Source: Phytopythium helicoides
Lineage: Eukaryota > Oomycota > Peronosporomycetes > Pythiales > Pythiaceae
NCBI GenBank assembly: GCA_024867545.1
Contig: JANFNE010000052.1
Coordinates: forward strand, 124,001-188,000
Reading direction: 5' to 3'
Length of the DNA stretch: 64,000 nt
The notes under the pieces are model-generated. The model had not been told where the DNA came from and did not search any database. It worked only from the letters and a program-made list of their open reading frames with translations. Both the position numbers and the translations under genes were made by a program. Shown here piece by piece: positions 63,110-64,000 of this stretch. How positions within the stretch are numbered: the first letter of the stretch is position 1; every line of letters starts with the position of its first letter.

Positions 63110-64000
63110 ATGATGGAGTCGGCTGACACGCAGCAGGCGGCCGACGCGAGCCACCTCGTAGCGTCCCCAAGAGGCTTCTCGGCCTACAACCGTCCACTGA
63201 GTCACGCCAGCAGCACCAGCACCGCCGGTCCACCTCGGAGTCCCTCACAAGGAGCTCGCCAGTACCTGTTGACGAGCGGCCCTGTCCTCGGCAACACGGC
63301 GAGTCCGGGGGCATCGAATCTCTCGGCGACCACGCGGGAGGTTCACATGCCACTGGAAAACGTCGCTGGCCGCGTGTTCGAGCGACTCGCGCGGTTCCGA
63401 CTGCTGCCATCGGCCGTGAAGCTCCAGTCGGATGCGGCCACAGTGTTCTTGCTCGCACCTGCGGTGTTTGCGACGGTGTTTGAAGCTCCCTCGCTGCTGC
63501 ATCGCGCGGTTTGCTGGTCAAGGAACCACTTCAGCAAAGGAGATTCGTGGTACAGCACGACTGACAATCCTCGCGTGACTGGAGCACGACTTCTTGCCGC
63601 ACTGCGCAAATATCTCAAGGTAGCCGACGCATCCGGATCCCAGCACGCCGACATGGCACAGCAACTTGCACAGACGCTCATCCTCGGAGGTTTGCTTTCG
63701 CCCGAGCGAGAGAAGAAGCCTGGAGAGCACTACACCCGATGCCAATGCTGGCGACGCCGATTTGCAACTAGAGCTGCTTGGCGTGTTTGACGATCGCAAG
63801 CATCGGTACGAGCTAGTGGCACCCAGCGCGCGAGCGGTGGGCTTCGCAGCAGCTGGCGACAAGAATGTGTCTGTATGGGACATTGCTGACGGCGCAGTTC
63901 GCGCTGGATTCGTGTTCCGCAAGCCTCCTGGCAAGCACGCAAGCGGAAAGATGAGCGCTTGCAACTGCAGAAATCCAGAAGATGAAACTAGCGCGAGTCG
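63110..64000 (+). CDS. DEP-PH(-glutathione peroxidase) fusion, copy 4, partial and frame-switched
   Basis: Possible starts are 62972, 63110 (MMESADTQQAADAS) or 63347 (MPLENVAGRVF). The shared N-terminal motif VAGRVFERLARFR is followed by the DEP-like module (GARLLAALRKYLKV, AQQLAQTLILGGLLSPE). Near 63733 the frame moves by one base, after which the PH-like part continues: DADLQLELLGVFDDRKH and NVSVWDIADGAVRAGFVFRK, homologous to VWEVHEGAIQAGF in copy 2. The window ends inside this module, so the peroxidase domain is not seen and its presence is inferred from the other copies. The frame switch may be an assembly error. Confidence 0.65.

Noticed and set aside
1..64000. tRNA, rRNA genes or CRISPR arrays
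   Set aside because: No convincing cloverleaf, rRNA block or regular spaced repeat array was seen by eye; a covariance-model scan would be needed to exclude isolated tRNAs.

Overview
The window looks like nuclear DNA of an oomycete, most likely a Pythium/Phytophthora-type water mould. The reasons are GC-rich, densely packed genes on both strands, short GT-AG introns (mostly 61-107 nt), oomycete-typical repeat proteins usually labelled 'WRKY19-like', FYVE-type zinc fingers, a CDC14 phosphatase and centriole-type genes. I rebuilt introns by hand wherever two reading frames joined at GT...AG to give a continuous conserved protein. No species can be named from sequence alone.

Layout. 0-6 kb: a Cys/His repeat ('WRKY19-like') gene, then two tandem multi-pass membrane proteins, the second broken. 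6-17 kb: ordinary housekeeping genes: mitochondrial aspartyl-tRNA synthetase head-to-head with the WDR4/Trm82 tRNA methylation subunit, a TEDC1-like centriolar protein, a LEA2-like membrane protein, CCDC43 and two unknown genes. 17.5-26 kb: a Helitron transposon with a complete Rep/helicase gene (HUH nuclease, two tyrosines, Pif1-type helicase) and a convergent RPA1-like single-strand-binding gene. 27-31 kb: a third, decayed copy of the membrane protein and a second WRKY19-like gene, in mirror-image order to the left end. 34-47.5 kb: a mitochondrion-targeted EttA-type ABC-F ATPase, a Gfo/Idh/MocA (inositol dehydrogenase-like) enzyme, two tandem coproporphyrinogen III oxidases, a coiled-coil protein, a helical-repeat protein, CDC14, and a C2-domain protein with a perilipin-like tail. 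50-52 kb: an EthD-domain protein and a degenerate Rab-like GTPase.

52.5-64 kb holds the most unusual content: four neighbouring genes that all encode the same fusion, an N-terminal DEP-like module, a PH-like module and a glutathione peroxidase. One is on the minus strand and three are on the plus strand. The last runs off the window before any peroxidase domain is reached. The copies differ in cysteine content, from three in the peroxidase domain of copy 1 to a single cysteine in the whole of copy 3. A FYVE-finger membrane protein sits inside the cluster.

Several otherwise well conserved genes show single-base frame switches (5' end of the first gene, GPx copies 1 and 4, the FYVE gene, the helical-repeat gene). 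Many lie in GC-rich or simple-sequence tracts, so residual assembly errors are at least as likely as real pseudogenes. The two damaged membrane-protein copies carry several lesions each and look like true decay.
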